Assembly: GCA_036490955.1 (NCBI GenBank)
Contig: DASXCX010000080.1
Location: forward strand, 6,795-70,794
Direction of reading: 5' to 3'
DNA from: CAIKMD01 sp036490955
Lineage (GTDB): Bacteria; Pseudomonadota; Alphaproteobacteria; ATCC43930; CGMCC-115725
Length of the DNA: 64,000 nucleotides
Below the pieces are notes generated by a model. That model saw only the letters and a list, made by a program, of their open reading frames with translations, had not been told where the DNA came from and made no database searches. The translations under genes were made by a program, and so were the position numbers. Below, one piece after another: positions 9,328 to 18,424 of the stretch; position 1 is the stretch's first letter; the number at the start of each line of letters is the position of its first letter.

Positions 9328-11169
9328 GTGTCGCTGCGCATGGCCATGTTCGTTTCTGCAAAAAAGCCTGAGATTGCCGAGGATCGACTGCGCGATTTCA
9401 GCACGGACAGCCGCTTGCTCGTGCTGGTCGCGATGGCCTTCGTCATTGGCACGATCGGCGCGGGTGCGGCGTGGGCGCTGCTGCATCTGATCTACCTTGT
9501 CACAAACGTTTCCTATTACGGCCGATTCGACGCCGGCTCGGCCTCGATCAAGGGCTCGGCCACCATCGCCGGCCATGCGCTCGGCTGGTTCTCCGCCGCT
9601 ATCCCGGTGGCCGGGTGCCTGATCATCGGCCTCATGGCGCGCTTCGGCTCGGAGAAGATTCGCGGCCACGGCATTCCGGAAGCGATGGAAGCGATCCTCA
9701 TCGGCCGCAGCCGCATCGAGCCGAAGGTCGCGATCCTGAAGCCGCTCTCTTCGGCTATCTCGATCGGCACGGGCGGACCGTTCGGCGCCGAAGGCCCGAT
9801 CATCATGACGGGCGGCGCTTGCGGCTCGCTGTTCGGGCAGTTCTTCCATCTTTCCAACGCCGAGCGAAAGACCTTGCTCGTCGCGGGCGCCGCCGCCGGC
9901 ATGACCGCGACCTTCGGCACGCCGGTCGCGGCGATGCTGCTGGCGGTCGAGCTCCTGCTCTTCGAGTGGAAGCCGCGCAGCTTCGTGCCGGTGGCGGTGG
10001 CGAGCGTCGTTGCCGCGGTGTGGCGTCCGGTTTTGATGGGGCCGAGCCCGCTCTTTCCAATGGCGGCGGGGGCGGCTTTACCGCCGCTCGGCTTGTTGCT
10101 CGCGGCCGGGCTCGGGATCGTCGCCGGGCTCGCCTCGGGCGTGCTCACGCAGATGGTCTATGCGAGCGAGGATCTCTTCCAGCGCCTGCCGATCCACTGG
10201 ATGTGGTGGCCCGTGTTCGGCGGCATCGTGATCGGCGCCGGCGGATTGATCGAGCCGCACGCGCTCGGCGTCGGCTACGACAATATCGCGGCACTGCTCA
10301 ACGGCGACATGAGCACCGCGGCGGTTGTGCGCTTGGCGATCGTGAAAGCGATCATCTGGTCCGTCGCGCTCGGTTCCGGCACCTCGGGCGGCGTGCTCGC
10401 GCCCTTGCTCATCATGGGTGGGACGCTGGGCGCGCTGATCGGTCTCATCATGCCGACCGGCAGCGACGGCATTTGGGCGCTGATCGGCATGGCGGCGATG
10501 ATGGGTGGAACGATGCGCTCGCCGCTGACCGCGATCGTCTTTGCGATCGAGCTCACCCACAACTACACGGCCTTGCTGCCGCTCGCGGTTGCCTGCACCG
10601 CGGCCCATGCGACGACGGTGCTGTTGCTGCGACGCTCGATTCTCACCGAGAAGGTTGCGCGTAAAGGCCATCACGTAATGCGCGAATACATCGTCGACCC
10701 GTTCGAGACGACGCGCGTCGCCGAGATCATGGCCAAGCCGGTCGATACGCTTGCGGCCGAGATGATGATCAACGATGTCGTTGCCTTCTTCACCGCGCCC
10801 GACGCGCCGCCGCGACACAAGAGCTATCCCGTGCTCGACGAAACGGGCGCGCTGAGGGGCATGGTGGCGCGGGCCGATGTGCTGCGCTGGACGATGAGCG
10901 GCTGGGCCGCCGGTACACGGCTGCGCGATGTGCTCGGCGAGCACGAACTGGTCACGGGCTATGAGGATGAGCTGGTCGGCCCGCTCGCCGATCGCATGAC
11001 TGCGGGCGATGTCGGCCGTGTGCCGATCCTCCGCCGCGGCGACGAGAAAGTTGTTGGCCTTGTCGCGCGGCGCGATCTGCTACGCGTGCGGGCGGAGGTC
11101 GTGCGCCATGAGCACGAGCGCGAGGTGCTGCTGCGGCTGCGCTTGCAGCCGCGACGCAGCACTCCTTAG
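9328..11169 (+). CDS. ClC-family chloride channel/antiporter with C-terminal CBS domains
   Basis: This 613-residue membrane protein has the ClC signatures GGPFGAEGPI (about residues 150-159) and GSGTSGGVLAP (about residue 350), and roughly 11 hydrophobic helices to about residue 440. The cytoplasmic remainder holds a CBS pair (VAEIMAKPVDTL, then YPVLDETGALRGMVARADVL and VPILRRGDEKVVGLVARRDLL). Such proteins carry chloride or fluoride. An alternative start two codons on (MAMF) is possible. Confidence 0.92.
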   Translation: MSLRMAMFVSAKKPEIAEDRLRDFSTDSRLLVLVAMAFVIGTIGAGAAWALLHLIYLVTNVSYYGRFDAGSASIKGSATIAGHALGWFSAAIPVAGCLIIGLMARFGSEKIRGHGIPEAMEAILIGRSRIEPKVAILKPLSSAISIGTGGPFGAEGPIIMTGGACGSLFGQFFHLSNAERKTLLVAGAAAGMTATFGTPVAAMLLAVELLLFEWKPRSFVPVAVASVVAAVWRPVLMGPSPLFPMAAGAALPPLGLLLAAGLGIVAGLASGVLTQMVYASEDLFQRLPIHWMWWPVFGGIVIGAGGLIEPHALGVGYDNIAALLNGDMSTAAVVRLAIVKAIIWSVALGSGTSGGVLAPLLIMGGTLGALIGLIMPTGSDGIWALIGMAAMMGGTMRSPLTAIVFAIELTHNYTALLPLAVACTAAHATTVLLLRRSILTEKVARKGHHVMREYIVDPFETTRVAEIMAKPVDTLAAEMMINDVVAFFTAPDAPPRHKSYPVLDETGALRGMVARADVLRWTMSGWAAGTRLRDVLGEHELVTGYEDELVGPLADRMTAGDVGRVPILRRGDEKVVGLVARRDLLRVRAEVVRHEHEREVLLRLRLQPRRSTP

Positions 11170-11176
11170 CGCCCGC

Positions 11177-12583
11177 TCAGGCCTCCTGCGGCCGCGTGGC
11201 GCGCTTCGCTCGCCCGTGTGCGGGCAAAAGCAAGCTGCTCGTGGCACCGAGCAAGGAGAGCGCCATCGCGGTCGCCATCGCCGCACGAAAGCCGGCGACG
11301 AAAGCCTTCGGCGAGGCGGTGCTGCCGGTCGCCGAGAAGACCGCCACCATGATGGCAATGCCGAGCATGCCGCCGAGGAAGCGTAGCATGTTGAACGCGC
11401 CCGATGCTTTGCCCAGATCGGTTGGGTTGACAGCGCCGAGCACGGCGTTCTGCACTGCCGGCATCGCGATCGAGCCGCCGCAACCGGCAATGACCAGTGG
11501 GATCGCGAGTTGCAGCGTCGTAAGACCCGGTGTCGCGAGCAGCGCTATCAAACCCATGCCGATGCCTTGCAACATCATGCCGATCACGACGAGCCGTTTC
11601 TCGCCGATGCGATTAATGAGACTACCGGCCACTGGCGCCATGAAGAACAGTGTCGCCGTCCAGGGCAGGATGCGCAGCCCGGCACCGAGCGGGCCGTAAC
11701 CCTGCGCGGTCTGGAGGAATTGTGCGAGCAGGAAGCTCGTGCCGTAGATCGCCGCGTAATAGGGCAAGCTGGCGAGATTGCCGATCGCGAAACCGCGGCG
11801 GCGGAACAGGTCGAGCGACAGCATCGGCTGCGTTGCCCGCGCCTCCCACTGGATGAAGAGGACGAGCGCAAAGGCTGACAGGGCGAAGCCGGTGACAACC
11901 TCGCGGCTCAGCCAGCCGGCGTCACTGCCGCGCACCAGACTCCAGACCAGCCCGAAAGCGGCGATGGTCACGAGCGCGATGCCGGGCAGATCGAGCTTTG
12001 CCCTGGCGCCGGCGGATTCATCGATGTAGCGATAGATCAGCGGGCTCAGCACGAGGCCGATGGGCACGTTAATCCAGAAGATCCACTGCCAGGCAAAGCC
12101 GGCTGCGATCGCGCCGCCCAGCACCGGACCGGCGATCATCGCCGCACCGGTGATGCTGGCGAATAGGCCGAGCGCCTTGCCGCGCTCGGCCGGCGAATAG
12201 GCACCGCTCAGCAGCGCCATCGCAAGCGGCATGATCAGCGCCGCGCCGGCTCCCTGCATAGCGCGGGCAGCAATCAGCGTCGCGACATTCGGCGCGGCGC
12301 CACACACGGCCGACGATGCGGTGAACAGGACGAGCCCCGCGATCAGCATGCGGCGGCGACCGAACCGATCCCCGAGCGCGCTGCCGCCGGGCAGCAGCAC
12401 CGCGAAGCTCAGGATGTAGGCGTTCACCGTCCATTCCAGCAGCTCCATTGACGCCCCGAGATCGGTGCGGATGACATTGAGAGCGGTATTAACAACCTGG
12501 GAATCGAGCGAGATCATGAAAGCCGCAGAAGCGGTGAGCGCCAAGGCCCAGCTTTGACTGGCGCGTGAGCGAGACATTGCCAT
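11177..12583 (-). CDS. MFS drug exporter, DHA2 (EmrB/QacA-like) family
   Basis: This 468-residue protein has about 14 hydrophobic segments and the DHA2 patterns: FMISLDSQVVNTALNVI in the first helix, GDRFGRRRMLIAG in the loop after helix 2, and GLFASITGAAMIAGPVLGG (antiporter motif C) around helix 5. It would expel hydrophobic compounds by proton antiport. It converges on the ClC gene with a seven-base gap. Confidence 0.92.
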   Translation of the reverse strand: MAMSRSRASQSWALALTASAAFMISLDSQVVNTALNVIRTDLGASMELLEWTVNAYILSFAVLLPGGSALGDRFGRRRMLIAGLVLFTASSAVCGAAPNVATLIAARAMQGAGAALIMPLAMALLSGAYSPAERGKALGLFASITGAAMIAGPVLGGAIAAGFAWQWIFWINVPIGLVLSPLIYRYIDESAGARAKLDLPGIALVTIAAFGLVWSLVRGSDAGWLSREVVTGFALSAFALVLFIQWEARATQPMLSLDLFRRRGFAIGNLASLPYYAAIYGTSFLLAQFLQTAQGYGPLGAGLRILPWTATLFFMAPVAGSLINRIGEKRLVVIGMMLQGIGMGLIALLATPGLTTLQLAIPLVIAGCGGSIAMPAVQNAVLGAVNPTDLGKASGAFNMLRFLGGMLGIAIMVAVFSATGSTASPKAFVAGFRAAMATAMALSLLGATSSLLLPAHGRAKRATRPQEA

Positions 12584-12809
12584 CGAGATATTCCGCGGCG
12601 GCGTGAAGCGTCCGTGCCAGTAGAGCCGCCTACCTACGCTTCCCAGACGAGCCAGCGCGACGGAAGGATTCGCCCCCGGCGAAAAGTTTGGCTTCAGCGT
12701 GGCGCCAATTTCATCGGCAACCAGTTCGCGTCCGGTCGGTTAGAGAACCAACATCGACGCCACACTGAGGCTGGCGTCGCCGCGTGGATGATTATGATGA
12801 GGTTTAGCC

Positions 12810-13094
12810 ATGAAATTTTTCAGTATTGCCTTGGTTGGCGGACTGCTTCTCGGCGCGCCGGCTTTTGCCGACTCTGTAACCATTCAGACTCGCGACAGTG
12901 CCGGTGTTGCGGTGTCGCCGCCGGTTGCCGCCATGCCGGCGCCGACCGAGCAGCGGACGATCGAGCGGGACAAAGTCAAGCAATCGGACGATGGCATGAA
13001 GCGCGAGGAAAAACGCACCCAGGAAACCGTCACGCCGGCTGGCAAGTCGCGAAGCACGACCAAGACCGAGACGGATACGGATAACGACAACTAA
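12810..13094 (+). CDS. Small exported hypothetical protein
   Basis: This 94-residue protein has a clear signal peptide (cleavage likely after GAPAFA, residue 20) and a mature part rich in Thr, Lys, Glu and Asp ending DTDNDN. Nothing suggests an enzymatic fold. A strong intrinsic terminator 42 bases after the stop supports it as a transcribed single gene. Confidence 0.7.
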   Translation: MKFFSIALVGGLLLGAPAFADSVTIQTRDSAGVAVSPPVAAMPAPTEQRTIERDKVKQSDDGMKREEKRTQETVTPAGKSRSTTKTETDTDNDN

Positions 13095-13135
13095 ATTCCG
13101 AGCGGCGCGCCCGTTCGGTTCGAAAATCCGGTTTA

Positions 13136-13168
13136 AAAAGCCCTGGTCCCAAAACGGCCAGGGCTTTT
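13136..13168 (+). terminator. Rho-independent terminator
   Basis: The arms AAAAGCCCTGG and CCAGGGCTTTT form a perfect 11-bp stem around an 11-base loop, with the T-run inside the right arm. The A-run on the left makes it usable in both directions. It ends the small exported protein gene. Confidence 0.85.
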
Positions 13169-13258
13169 GCCATTGAAAAGAAAATGTTTGGCGGCGGGAA
13201 TCCTTTGCCTGGTTCGGATCGTCACAGTCTCGTTGGACCATCAAGACAGGAGACCGTC

Positions 13259-13567
13259 ATGAAACGCCAGATCGTCATCTATAAAGCCAAGCCCGAACAC
13301 ATCGCCGAGAACGAGCGTCTGCTGAAAGGGGTGTTCGCAGAGTTGCGCGCCAAGCAGCCTCAGGATGTGCGCTATGTCTTGGTGCGCTTGGGCGACGACA
13401 CCTATGTTCACATTGTCTTCACCGACGCGCCCGAAGGCGAGCCGAGCCCGCTCTCGAAGCTCGACGCCTTCCGCGCCTATCAGGCCGAGGTGCGCAGCCG
13501 CCTCCAGGCGCCGCCGACGACCGGCGAAGCGACCATCATCGGCGATTATCGTATGCTGGGCGAATGA
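13259..13567 (+). CDS. Hypothetical protein with dimeric alpha/beta-barrel-like size, paired with ECF sigma gene
   Basis: This 102-residue cytoplasmic protein (MKRQIVIYKAKPEH) has the strand-helix rhythm and size of dimeric alpha/beta-barrel (ABM/EthD-like) proteins, but I do not recognise a named family. The ATG at 13259 follows GACAGGAGACC, a good ribosome site. It ends 22 bases before the sigma factor gene, so it may be its partner. Confidence 0.6.
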   Translation: MKRQIVIYKAKPEHIAENERLLKGVFAELRAKQPQDVRYVLVRLGDDTYVHIVFTDAPEGEPSPLSKLDAFRAYQAEVRSRLQAPPTTGEATIIGDYRMLGE

Positions 13568-13589
13568 TCGCGGCATGGAAGGGTATGGG

Positions 13590-14480
13590 ATGAGCCAGGA
13601 GATCGGTGACGCCCGCGCTGCCTTCGACCGGTTGCTCGGCGAGTTGCGGCCGAAGCTGCATCGCTATTGCGCGCGCATGACCGGGTCGGTCATCGACGGC
13701 GAGGATGCGGTGCAGGAAGCGCTGGTGAAGGCGATCGAGGCGTACCCGGCTTTCGCCGAGGTCGATAATCCCGAAGCCTGGCTCTTCCGCATCGCGCATA
13801 ATGCGACGCTCGATCTGCTGCGCCGCCGCGCGCGGCAGCAAGCACGTCAGGACGAGAAGGAGTTGGAGATGATCGTCGATCCGGTCTCGACGGTCGAGGA
13901 CCGCATCAACGCCGCGGTCAGCCTCAGGACCTTCATGCGTTTGCCGGCAGCGCAACGCAGCAGCGTGATCATGATGGACGTGCTCGGCTATTCGCTCGAT
14001 GAGATCGCCGATGTCACGGAGACGAGCCTGCCCGCGGTCAAGGCGGCGCTGCATCGCGGGCGGACGCGTCTCAAGGAGCTCGCGCAGGAGCCAGAGGACA
14101 TGCCTGCACCGGTGCTATCCACCGCGGATCGTGTGCGTCTCACCGGCTATATCGATCATTTCAACGCGCGCGAATTCGACGCGCTGCGCAACCTTCTCGC
14201 CGATGAGGTGAAGGTTGACCTCGTCAATCGTCGCCGTTTGCACGGCCGCGGCGAGGTCTCCAATTATTTTGGGAACTACGAGCGTGCGACGCATTGGCAT
14301 TTCGTGCCCGGCTTCGTCGAGGGCCGGGCCGCCATCCTTGTTTACAACCCGGCGGATCGGGCAGGACCGCCGACCTATTTCGTCTTGCTCGAATGGCGCG
14401 ATGACCGGCTGTTGATGATCCGCGATTTCCTTTACGCTCCCTATGTCATGGACGGGGCGGAAGTGCAGCCATTGAGCTGA
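13590..14480 (+). CDS. ECF sigma factor with C-terminal SnoaL-like domain
   Basis: This 296-residue protein has sigma region 2 (GEDAVQEALVKAIEAYPAF, NPEAWLFRIAHNATLDLLRR) and region 4 (LGYSLDEIADVTETSLPAVKAALHRGRTRL). After residue about 180 comes an extra NTF2/SnoaL-like domain (GYIDHFNAREFDALRNLL, HWHFVPGF, YFVLLEWRDDRL). Such fused domains replace a separate anti-sigma factor in groups like SigJ and ECF41. A start five codons upstream is possible. Confidence 0.88.
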   Translation: MSQEIGDARAAFDRLLGELRPKLHRYCARMTGSVIDGEDAVQEALVKAIEAYPAFAEVDNPEAWLFRIAHNATLDLLRRRARQQARQDEKELEMIVDPVSTVEDRINAAVSLRTFMRLPAAQRSSVIMMDVLGYSLDEIADVTETSLPAVKAALHRGRTRLKELAQEPEDMPAPVLSTADRVRLTGYIDHFNAREFDALRNLLADEVKVDLVNRRRLHGRGEVSNYFGNYERATHWHFVPGFVEGRAAILVYNPADRAGPPTYFVLLEWRDDRLLMIRDFLYAPYVMDGAEVQPLS

Positions 14481-14578
14481 GCCGCGAAGACGGAACCGTC
14501 ACGGCTCAGTCTGGCTTAGATCATGGGAACCGGAGGTCGAGCGGCGCCATTGTCACAAGCCAAAGAGAGAGCGATGTC

Positions 14579-14908
14579 ATGCCCATTCCGCTGCAAGTCA
14601 CTTTTCGCAAAATGCTGCCGTCGCCCTTTGTTCGCGAGCGCATTCGCGAGCGGACCGATAAGCTCGAGCAATATCATCAGCGCGTGACCGGGTGCCGCGT
14701 CGTGGTCGAGGCGCCGCATCGCCATCATCACAAAGGTAAGCTCTTCGCCATTGCGGTGGAGGTGAAAGTCCCGGGTGGGATGCTGACCTCGCATCGCAAT
14801 CCTGGGAAGTGCCACGAGCACGAAGATGTCTACGTCGCGTTGCGCGACTCGTTCGATTCCATCGAACGCCAGATCGAGGATTTCGCCCGCCGCAAGCGCG
14901 GCGAATAG
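14579..14908 (+). CDS. Short HPF/RaiA-type ribosome hibernation factor
   Basis: This 109-residue protein fits the ribosome-associated sigma-54-modulation family: FRKMLPSPFVRERIRERTDKLEQYHQ, RVVVEAPHRHHHKGKLFAIAVEVKVPGG and DVYVALRDSFDSIERQIEDF. It should bind the small ribosomal subunit during stress. Unlike the common long alphaproteobacterial HPF it has no C-terminal dimerisation domain. Confidence 0.8.
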   Translation: MPIPLQVTFRKMLPSPFVRERIRERTDKLEQYHQRVTGCRVVVEAPHRHHHKGKLFAIAVEVKVPGGMLTSHRNPGKCHEHEDVYVALRDSFDSIERQIEDFARRKRGE

Positions 14909-14915
14909 CACGGAT

Positions 14916-15752
14916 CTAGGGCGCCGCCTTCGGAACGAGTTGGAGGTTCGCGTTGACGGCGACCCAGACGTCGAAATCGCCTGATGGCATGATCACGGTC
15001 TGCGGCGTCTGCTGATTGAAATTGATCGCGGGGCGCGGCTGCGGCTGGATCTCGGGCGGGGAGTTGGTAACGCTGAGATTAGCGAACCGGTCGATTTTCA
15101 TATCCATGGCGGCTGCCAATTTTTCCGCTTGCGTGCGTAGCGCGGCGATTGCTTGCGGTGCGAGCTCGTTTTCGACCTCACGCATCGCGTCGGGGGTCAG
15201 CGACACCCGCATGTCGGAGAGTTGCATCCCGTTATTCTCGAGATCGCTCACCAGCGGCGCCATGCCGGCGAAATCGGTGGTCGTCAATGACAAGAGCTGA
15301 ATCGCGTGCCAGTCGCCGGCGCTCGAAACGGTCAACGGCACGGCGCTGCCATTGCCCGCCATGAGCATCGCACCTTGAACGCTCCGCGGCGCGTGCGGAT
15401 CGGCTTCGCGCAGCACGGTGTAAGCCCCGGTCTCGATCGCGATCTTCGGAACGGCTTTCGCCTTCTGAATCGCACTATCCAGCAGGGTCTGCACTTGCGT
15501 CTGCAATTGTTTTGAATCGGCGCCGATCATATCGATCCTGAGTTCGACCTGGACTTGATCGCGCGGTACGCGGCGGTCGATACGCTGGCTCAGCATCAAC
15601 GCGGTGCCGTGGTCGTTCGCTCCGGCGCTGCTGACGGTGACCAAGGTCTGCGCGCAAGCGTTTCCGGCGGCGAGACCGGCGCTACCCATCAACCCCAAGA
15701 ATAGAGCGGTCGAGCGAATACGTTTCGCGTGATCGAACACCATTTTTACCAA
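14916..15752 (-). CDS. SIMPL-domain (DUF541) periplasmic protein
   Basis: This 278-residue protein has a signal peptide (LMGSAGLAAGNACA) and a SIMPL/DUF541-type body: repeated ITVxxxG-like strands, LQTQVQTLLDSAIQKAKAV, and the late motif QAIAALRTQAEKLAAAMDMKI followed by PQTVIMPSGDFDVWVAVNANLQL. Family members lie in the periplasm or outer membrane with loosely defined stress roles. It converges on the hibernation-factor gene. Confidence 0.8.
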   Translation of the reverse strand: MVKMVFDHAKRIRSTALFLGLMGSAGLAAGNACAQTLVTVSSAGANDHGTALMLSQRIDRRVPRDQVQVELRIDMIGADSKQLQTQVQTLLDSAIQKAKAVPKIAIETGAYTVLREADPHAPRSVQGAMLMAGNGSAVPLTVSSAGDWHAIQLLSLTTTDFAGMAPLVSDLENNGMQLSDMRVSLTPDAMREVENELAPQAIAALRTQAEKLAAAMDMKIDRFANLSVTNSPPEIQPQPRPAINFNQQTPQTVIMPSGDFDVWVAVNANLQLVPKAAP

Positions 15753-15926
15753 CCTTTTTGCGGCACTCTCGCGCTCTGTCTAAATGAAATTCGTGAGAAA
15801 AGAGCTACTAATCGGTGCGATTTACGGAAAATCCCGCCAAGGCGCGCCAGCTTGCTTGCCGGCAAAAAAGCTCGCTCCGGGCCATCGTTCGTGCCAATTT
15901 CTGGCGATAGACCGGGAGGAACGCGA

Positions 15927-16883
15927 ATGAAGCAACCGAAAATCGGCGCAGCATTGGTCGCTGTGTCGTTGCTGGCGATGACGGGCGCCGGCCATGCCGA
16001 AGATTCGCTGCGCGTCGCCAAAGGCGCGAGCCGCGCCTACAGCTTCATGATGCTCGACGTCGGCCTCGCCGCCGGTATCTTTAAAAAGCACGATCTCACC
16101 ATCGAAGAGAGCAGCATCGATGGCGCGGCGCGGCTCCATCAGGCGATGGTGGCCGACAGCATCGATATCGCGCTCGGCGCGGGCACCGACATCGCTTTCA
16201 TCGCCAAAGGCTCGCCCGAGAAGGGCGTCGGCGTGATGGCCCGGGAGGCGCTCAACATGGCGCTGGTAGTGAGCGCAAATAGTCCCATCCACGATATGGC
16301 CGGATTGAAAGCCAAGAAGATCGGGGTTACGAGCGCGGGTTCGTTGACCGACTGGTTCGCGCGCCAGATCAATTTTCGCGAGGGTTGGAAGGGCGACGAT
16401 GCCTCCAACATCGTTGCGCTCGGCAGCGCGGACGGCACCACCTCGGCACTGATCGCCGGCAATATCGACGCGCTGGTGGGGAGCGTCGAAGGCGGCTATG
16501 CGCTGGAGCAGCAAGGCCGCGCCAAGGTGCTGTTCGCGTTCGGCGATTTCGTCAAGCCGTTCATCACCCACGCGATTTATGCGGCCAACAAGCTTCAGGC
16601 GCAAAATCCCGCCGCGCTCAAGCGCTTCCTCGTCGCGTGGTACGATACGATCGCTTATGCCGCGAGCCACAAGACCGAGACCGTGAACACCGTTCAGCCG
16701 ATCCTCAATATGCCGGCGGAATGGGTTGGAAAGGTCTATGACGCCGAGAAGTCGATGTTTCCGACCGACGGCCACTACGATCCGGAAGCGCTGAAGCTCG
16801 TGGCCAAATCGCTGATCGACACGGACCAGATGCCTGCCGACACCGACCCCCACCGCTTGATCACCGAGCAGTATCTGCCCTAA
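15927..16883 (+). CDS. ABC transporter substrate-binding protein (NitT/TauT-like), orphan
   Basis: This 318-residue periplasmic binding protein has a signal peptide ending AGHAEDS and the SsuA/ThiY/NMT1-like fold: MMLDVGLAAGIFKKHDLTIE, DIALGAGTDIAFIAKG and a long C-terminal lobe. GGGAGGA precedes the ATG. No permease or ATPase gene lies nearby. The NiCoT gene follows after 11 bases, so a metal or metal-chelate ligand is possible but unproven. Confidence 0.85.
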   Translation: MKQPKIGAALVAVSLLAMTGAGHAEDSLRVAKGASRAYSFMMLDVGLAAGIFKKHDLTIEESSIDGAARLHQAMVADSIDIALGAGTDIAFIAKGSPEKGVGVMAREALNMALVVSANSPIHDMAGLKAKKIGVTSAGSLTDWFARQINFREGWKGDDASNIVALGSADGTTSALIAGNIDALVGSVEGGYALEQQGRAKVLFAFGDFVKPFITHAIYAANKLQAQNPAALKRFLVAWYDTIAYAASHKTETVNTVQPILNMPAEWVGKVYDAEKSMFPTDGHYDPEALKLVAKSLIDTDQMPADTDPHRLITEQYLP

Positions 16884-16894
16884 GACGCGCGGTT

Positions 16895-17965
16895 ATGACC
16901 GTCGCCTCGATCGCGAGCATCTTCTCCGACCGGCCGCGCAGCCTGCGCGCGACCGTTCTGGGCCTCGCTTTGACGATCGGGGGGGCCAATCTCCTGGCGT
17001 GGTTTTGGGCGCTGGCGGCGTTCCACGATTATCCGGTGCTCCTCGGCACGGCCTTTCTCGCTTATGGCTTTGGCTTGCGCCACGCTGTCGATGCCGATCA
17101 CATCGCGGCGATCGACAATGCGACAAGGAAGTTGATGCAGGAGGGCAAGCGTCCGGCCGCGCTCGGCTTCTATTTCGCGCTCGGGCATTCGACCATCGTC
17201 GTTGTGGCGGCGGTCGCCGTTGCGGCAACCGCCGGCTGGCTGCGCCAGGATTTTCCGCGGCTGCAAGAGGTGGGCGGCATCGTCGGCACGGGAATTTCCG
17301 CGCTCTTCCTGCTCGCGGTCGCGATCGTCAATCTCTTCATCTTCGCCGCGGTGTGGAAAAGCTTCCGCCGCGTGCGCGCTGGCGAGAAGCTCGGCGCCGG
17401 CGAGCTCAATACACTGCTTGCGGGGCAGGGCGTCCTGGCGCGGCTGTTCCGGCCGCTCTTCCGCCTGGTGACGCGCAGCTGGCATATGTTCGCGGTCGGG
17501 CTGCTCTTCGGCCTCGGCTTCGACACGGCGACCGAGATCGGGCTGCTCGGCATCGCCGCGAGCGAGGCGGCGCGCGGGCTGTCGCTGTGGGCGACGCTGG
17601 TCTTCCCCGCGCTCTTCACCGCGGGCATGTGCCTGATCGATGCGACCGACAGCGTATTGATGGTCGGCGCTTATGGCTGGGCTTTGGCCAAGCCGGTACG
17701 GAAGCTCTACTACAACCTCACCATCACTTTCGCCTCGGTGGTGGTGGCGCTGCTGATTGGCGGCGTCGAGCTGCTCGGCATCGCGATCGAGCGCCTCGGT
17801 CTGACGGGTCCGTTCTGGGACGCGATCGCCGCGCTCAACGACAATTTCGGCAGCCTCGGCTACGTCGTTCTCGCGATCTTCATCGTGAGCTGGATAGGCT
17901 CGATGGCGATCTATCGCCTCAAAGGCTATGGCGCGCTCGATATGGAAGCGGAGGCGGCGGAATGA
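16895..17965 (+). CDS. NiCoT-family nickel/cobalt permease (HoxN/NixA type)
   Basis: This 356-residue inner-membrane protein shows the NiCoT signatures: RHAVDADHIAAIDN (HX4DH motif, helix 2), YFALGHSTIVV, LLFGLGFDTATEIGLL and FTAGMCLIDATDSVLM. About eight hydrophobic segments are visible. It would import Ni2+ or Co2+ for hydrogenase, urease or cobalamin. Its stop overlaps the next start (ATGA). Confidence 0.93.
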   Translation: MTVASIASIFSDRPRSLRATVLGLALTIGGANLLAWFWALAAFHDYPVLLGTAFLAYGFGLRHAVDADHIAAIDNATRKLMQEGKRPAALGFYFALGHSTIVVVAAVAVAATAGWLRQDFPRLQEVGGIVGTGISALFLLAVAIVNLFIFAAVWKSFRRVRAGEKLGAGELNTLLAGQGVLARLFRPLFRLVTRSWHMFAVGLLFGLGFDTATEIGLLGIAASEAARGLSLWATLVFPALFTAGMCLIDATDSVLMVGAYGWALAKPVRKLYYNLTITFASVVVALLIGGVELLGIAIERLGLTGPFWDAIAALNDNFGSLGYVVLAIFIVSWIGSMAIYRLKGYGALDMEAEAAE

Positions 17966-18354
17966 TCGCGCGCCGGCATCGCTTGCCGCCGACGCGCCCG
18001 CCGCGCGGCGTGTGGCTCGCTTTCTTCGCGGTGACACTGCAGGTGCTGCTGCCGTTCTTCCTCGCACTCCAAATCGCGCACGCCGAGGAACCGGGCAGCG
18101 CCGCGGTCATCTGCTCGGCGCTCGGCCATGATACGCATCAGGGTAGCAGCCCTGCGGATCAGGGGCAGATCGATCAGTGCTGCTCGATCTGCACGACCCT
18201 CGAGGCGGCGCAGGGTTTCGCGCCGCCCATGACGCTGCCGCTCGCCATGCCGGCGGAAATCGGCCGCAACGTTCTCGCCGCGAGCAATGTCGCATGGCGC
18301 GCGCTGCTCATAGCTTCTCCCTATCAATCGCGGGGACCGCCTTCCATCGCCTGA
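17962..18354 (+). CDS. DUF2946-like membrane-anchored protein
   Basis: This 130-residue protein has one N-terminal hydrophobic segment (VWLAFFAVTLQVLLPFFLAL), then a CQCS-like cysteine cluster (QCCSIC) and a short tail, as in DUF2946 proteins found beside metal-transport genes. It is translationally coupled to the permease through ATGA. The cysteines suggest metal contact (inference). Confidence 0.72.
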   Translation: MIARRHRLPPTRPPRGVWLAFFAVTLQVLLPFFLALQIAHAEEPGSAAVICSALGHDTHQGSSPADQGQIDQCCSICTTLEAAQGFAPPMTLPLAMPAEIGRNVLAASNVAWRALLIASPYQSRGPPSIA

Positions 18355-18424
18355 TTTGCACGCATTAGCCGAAGCACCCCCGCGCGGCGCTTCGCTCGTC
18401 AATTCATGCAGATGGAAAGCCAAC

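Noticed and set aside
16100..17900. Long minus-strand open frames over the binding-protein and NiCoT genes
   Set aside because: Arg/Ala-rich composition typical of GC-rich antisense shadows, no domain signatures.
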